A DNA stretch of 64,000 bases. Origin: Sparassis latifolia (taxonomy: Eukaryota; Basidiomycota; Agaricomycetes; Polyporales; Sparassidaceae). The DNA lies in contig CM031562.1 of assembly GCA_018466975.1 (NCBI GenBank), positions 1,178,001-1,242,000 on the forward strand, given 5' to 3'. Below are positions 60,201 through 64,000 of the stretch, one piece after another (the stretch's first letter is position 1; each line of letters opens with the position of its first letter). A program made the translations under genes and the position numbers. The notes under the pieces were generated by a model. The model was not told where the DNA came from, did not search any database, and saw only the letters and a list, made by a program, of their open reading frames with translations.

Positions 60201-63200
60201 TATCGCGAGATCCTCTCCCGATACTTCACCGCTATCTTGGCATACGATCACACAAGTGTCCCCTGTCTGCGTGCAGTGGTCGACATCGTCTTGCATTTAC
60301 GGTTCTTCACTCCACCAGGAGACAGTGATGCGTTGACCTACGACACGTGGCTCGACACAGATTATACTCTCCTAAGCCGGAGTGCCATAAAGTACGGCGC
60401 CTATACAACCGCATTACTTTTTCTCGAGTTAGAAGCTGAACATCGGGAGGGACCTCCCAATGACACAACTGCCGTTGAGGACGTCCTATTCGATATTTAC
60501 AGTCACATAGACGAGCCGGATGGATTTTACGGGATTCCAACTCAAGACTTACACCGCTTTCTAATCAGACGACTTCATCATGAGAAACAGTGGGACAAGG
60601 CATTTCGTTTCCATGGTGCAGCCCTGGAGGCAGGGACATCAGACACAAGCCACACGGAAGGTATTATCAAGACATTGCATTCGTTTGGATTCAATAGCCT
60701 TGCGATGAACACACTGGGGCGTTCCTTGACTAGTATGAATGACCGTTCCAATTCGAATGCCATGACATATCATCTAGGATGGCGTACCGAAACCTGGGAT
60801 CTACCGGAGCACTCATCGGAGCGCAACTCAGGCGCACCGCTTTATATGGCGCTCAGGGCGATCCACCGTGAACGCAATCACACAGTGACAGACAGTGTGG
60901 TACGCAATGCTCTGGTCGACGAGATGATGCAACTGCATGGTCTGGGCGCAGAGAACTTCATGGATATCCGCCAGATCACGCAGAACATTATGTGCCTTCA
61001 CCAAGTGAAACAGTGGAGAAGCAGTGCATTTCAGGCCGCGCTTCAGTCCAAAAGCATTGATGTTGCTGAATGGGCCGCATTCACCGTTATTGACTCGGAC
61101 TTCGAGTATGTCCCTCATCTGTCTATTGAGCGTTTTACTAACGTTTGTCAGGTTTTCTGTCATAGAGGAGATTATGGCCACCCGAATCTCTCTGATCCGT
61201 TCCGTCAGACAGAAAGAGCAACGCGAGCAGATTGGAGATCTTCTCTCTCCGTTTTGCCGAAGCTTAATCGACTTTGAAGCCGCATGTCTCATACGCCTGT
61301 CTGAAGCTGCCCGTGAAGCCCATCAAACGCAAATCGCTTTGAATTCTGTAACTCAGGCTCTGGAGTTGCTAAAAAAGCCCACGCTAGAAGCCAATCAAGA
61401 GTACGCCAGTGTCCTTTGGCTTATTAACGAACCCAAGATAGCAGTTCAAGCTCTAGCCAATCTTCTGTCAGAGGTCCAACTTCCCGATGCTGTCCCTGAG
61501 CGAATAAGGACCGCTACGCTCCTCGCCCGCCTGGTAAGTCATCAAATCGTATATGAATTGAAAGAAACTCACCTGAATTAGGGAACCTGGTCGGCTGAAG
61601 CAAATCTGGGCATACCGACGGACATAATCGCTCGTTATTTCGACCCTGCCACAGCTTTGCTCTCCCAGTGCGATAGTGGCGTGCTCAAGAATCACGATGC
61701 TAACTATGCTGCGATATACCATCAATATGCCGTGTTCGCTGAACGACAGTATCACTCTATCGTGACATCCCCGGATGCTCTGAGATGGAGAGTGTACGTT
61801 GACCGCAAGACCGCAGAGATTCAAAGCCGCAAAGACCAGTTACGCAGAACCCAGACTAACACGAAGGAGTATGAGGAACTTAAACAGGAGCAAAGACGAG
61901 CACAGAAAGTCCTACAGCAGGATCAGACGCAGTTCTCAGATCACATTCGTTCACGAGATTCCTTCCTTGGTGTTGCAGTCGACATGTACTCCCGTTGCTT
62001 GGAGTCATCCGACTCGTTCGATGATGATTCTGTCATCCGATTATGTTCCCTATGGTTGGCAAACTTCGATAACACCGATTCCAAGCTCGGTTTCGGAGTT
62101 GCGTTGGATCGCATTCCTTCTCGCAAATTTGTCGTCCTTGCTCATCAGCTATCTGCTCGATTGGCAATGCCGGAATCTGCGCGACCTTCACAGAACCAGG
62201 AAGCTCTACAGATGCTATTGACCCGGATGTGCCGGGAACATCCTTTCCATAGTTTGTTCCAGGTGTTCTGCTTACTCGGAGAGCGGACTACAGATTCATC
62301 AGGATCTTCCAGGAGACAGTCTGGGCGACACGAATCAGTATCTACTCAAGTTGAGCGTGCCACCGCGGCTGCCGACATTTTCAATCGCCTGCGAAGTGAT
62401 ACTTCTATCGCAGACCGTGTACGTGGCGTGGAGGAGATTTGTCGTGCATCATTGCAGTGGGCCAAATACCCCATCAAGGAACAATTTGCGAAGAAACCAA
62501 AGAGCATCTCCCAAATACCTAACGATCTCCTCATCCGGAAGATTCACAATCTGCATGTACCGGTGATAACTGTTCATACTCCCGTCGACCCTACTGCCCA
62601 ATATCAGGACTGTATCTGGATCAATTACTTCGACCAAACTTTCACAACTGCAGGGGGTGTGAATTTACCCAAGATCACAACTTGCATTGGCACGGATGGG
62701 CAAAAATATAAGCAATTGGTAAGTAATTACCGACTTCTCTTGCTTACAATGCTTATGAACATTTCCGCCGCAGTTCAAGGGAGAAGGTAACGATGATTTG
62801 AGGCAGGACGCTGTGATGGAACAGGTCTTCGATCTAGTGAACGTTGTCCTTCGTCACGATCGCGAGACTGTCAAGCGAAAGCTGAGCGTCAGAGGGTACA
62901 AGGTCATTCCGCTAGCTGCGCAAGCTGGAGTTCTCGAATTCGTGGATAATACGACTCCCCTTGGATCATGGCTGATGCCTGCTCACAAACAGTACGAATT
63001 TTTGGGTTAAACGGATGATATGGTGGCTAATACAGGGATTGCACTCAGATATCGTCCGACGGACATGAGCCAAAAGGATGCACAATCTGCGATGAATAAG
63101 AAGCGCACGCAATGCAACGGCGAGGCCGGCCCCCTGCTTGAATTGTTTTTACAAATTCGCGAGCGATTTAAGCCTGTCATGAGATACTACTTCACCGAAA

Positions 63201-63999
63201 GACACAAAACACCAATGGCTTGGTTTTCCATGCGACTGAGTTACTCGCGAAGCGTTGCAACTACCTCGGTAGTGGGCCACATTTTGGGGCTTGGCGACAG
63301 GCATACCTCTAACATTCTGATGGATAATGTCACGGGAGAGGTCATTCATATTGACCTCGGCATAGCGTTCGATCAGGTGAGCGCCCACACATCGCCCTCC
63401 GCCGAACGATGCTCAGCGATATATAGGGAAAATTACTCGGTATCCCCGAACGAGTGCCTTTCCGCTTGACTCCCGATATGGTGGACGGTCTTGGAATAAC
63501 TGGGACCCAGGGCGTCTTCCAGCGATGTGCCGAAGAAACACTGCGTGTCTTGCGGGATCGTTCTGATGTAATCCTGACGGTACTGGAAGTGTTTAGATAT
63601 GACCCTCTGCACTCGTGGTACGTACGTCCGATGCACTAGATCGTGCGATACTGATTCGCTCGATATGCAATACCTATTCTGCAGGACTGCGAGCGAGCTC
63701 AAAATCCAGCGGGTACAGGGCTCCGCGAAGGAAGCTGTTCAGTTGACTGACGAAGCATTCCGCTACGCTATTGGAATCGACCTGGCCAGTGGCACCGCCG
63801 ATGAAGCCGCGGACCGTGCGCTGCAGTCTGTCAACCGCAAGCTGGACAAGACTCTGAGCGTTGAATGCGCCGTCAACGAGCTCACCGCAGAAGCTACCGA
63901 TACGACTAATCTGGCCACGATGTATAGCGGTGAGTACAGCTGTTCTGCGTCTTTTCCTCGACTGATCGAGCCGTTGTAGGATGGGGACCATTTTTATAG
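54243..63999 (+). CDS. TEL1: TEL1/ATM PI3K-like protein kinase
   Basis: Twelve exons: 54243-55593, 55655-55700, 55753-57118, 57188-58059, 58109-61105, 61152-61533, 61582-62718, 62774-62991, 63049-63376, 63427-63617, 63685-63929 and 63980-63999. They give 3050 residues, like human ATM. The kinase signals DNA double-strand breaks and keeps telomeres. Marks: the N-terminal TAN motif (SDKVKVRQEGISTLRD), a long HEAT-repeat body, a FAT region (about 1900-2550), then the kinase with DLRQDAVMEQVF, LMPAHKQYRPTDM, the catalytic loop GLGDRHTSNIL near 2871, VIHIDLGIAFDQGK, and the FATC end that closes GWGPFL. Stops that appear in the unspliced kinase region (near 63010) fall inside introns. The splice around 55594-55752 is the least certain; another choice there would change about 20 residues. 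Confidence 0.93.
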
Positions 64000-64000
64000 A

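Noticed and set aside
62992..63048. Apparent premature stop in the TEL1 kinase domain near 63010
   Set aside because: The stop lies inside a 57-nt intron; splicing restores LMPAHKQYRPTDM and the frame continues to the FATC end.

Overview
The window is nuclear DNA of a filamentous basidiomycete, most likely an agaricomycete (polypore or mushroom type). The evidence is structural. Genes are dense and cut by many 46-90 nt GT-AG introns with CTRAY-like branch points. Several exons are only 7-23 nt long. F-box proteins open with the LPxExLAxIFLEIL type of box. There is a eukaryotic U6 snRNA, and fungal forms of DGAT2, CDC48, STT3, RAD9 and TEL1. No bacterial, organellar or CRISPR features were seen. 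Gene models were spliced by eye. Each multi-exon model below keeps one open frame from ATG to stop and its coding length divides by three, but none was checked against transcripts.

Layout. 0-2.3 kb: no gene seen. 2.3-10.1 kb: a C2H2 zinc-finger protein, an F-box protein (copy B1), a decayed gene fragment, a hotdog thioesterase and a BTB protein. 10.3-15.6 kb: DGAT2 and CDC48, both on minus. 16.0-20.2 kb: two tandem secreted class-3 lipases that share a 320-bp tract without a single mismatch. 21.7-24.2 kb: a YTP1-like membrane protein divergent from a U6 snRNA gene. 24.3-28.9 kb: a second type of F-box protein and a coiled-coil protein of unknown function. 30.4-36.0 kb: a divergent pair, mitochondrial D-lactate dehydrogenase and a 5'-nucleotidase-like phosphoesterase. 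36.5-41.9 kb: a UBA-C2H2-UBX protein, a BET1/SFT1-type SNARE and the oligosaccharyltransferase catalytic subunit STT3. 41.9-47.8 kb: a gene-poor stretch with a MITE-like inverted repeat and only doubtful small genes. 47.9-54 kb: RAD9, a small unidentified gene, a 109-bp tandem duplication and F-box copy B2. 54.2-64.0 kb: a complete TEL1/ATM kinase gene of 3050 codons that ends one base before the window does.

The main structural result is a duplicated two-gene block (F-box gene plus the sequence downstream of it) at 3.9-7.4 kb on plus and at 50.4-53.4 kb on minus. The copies are inverted and enclose about 43 kb of mostly housekeeping genes. The second is the mismatch-free tract inside the tandem lipases, which includes introns and points to recent gene conversion. 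Functionally the window is rich in ubiquitin and proteostasis genes (three F-box proteins, a BTB protein, CDC48 and a UBX cofactor), secretory pathway genes (STT3, SNARE, lipases) and DNA-damage checkpoint genes (RAD9, TEL1). In a fungal genome this grouping is probably coincidental. I found no convincing undescribed multi-gene system.
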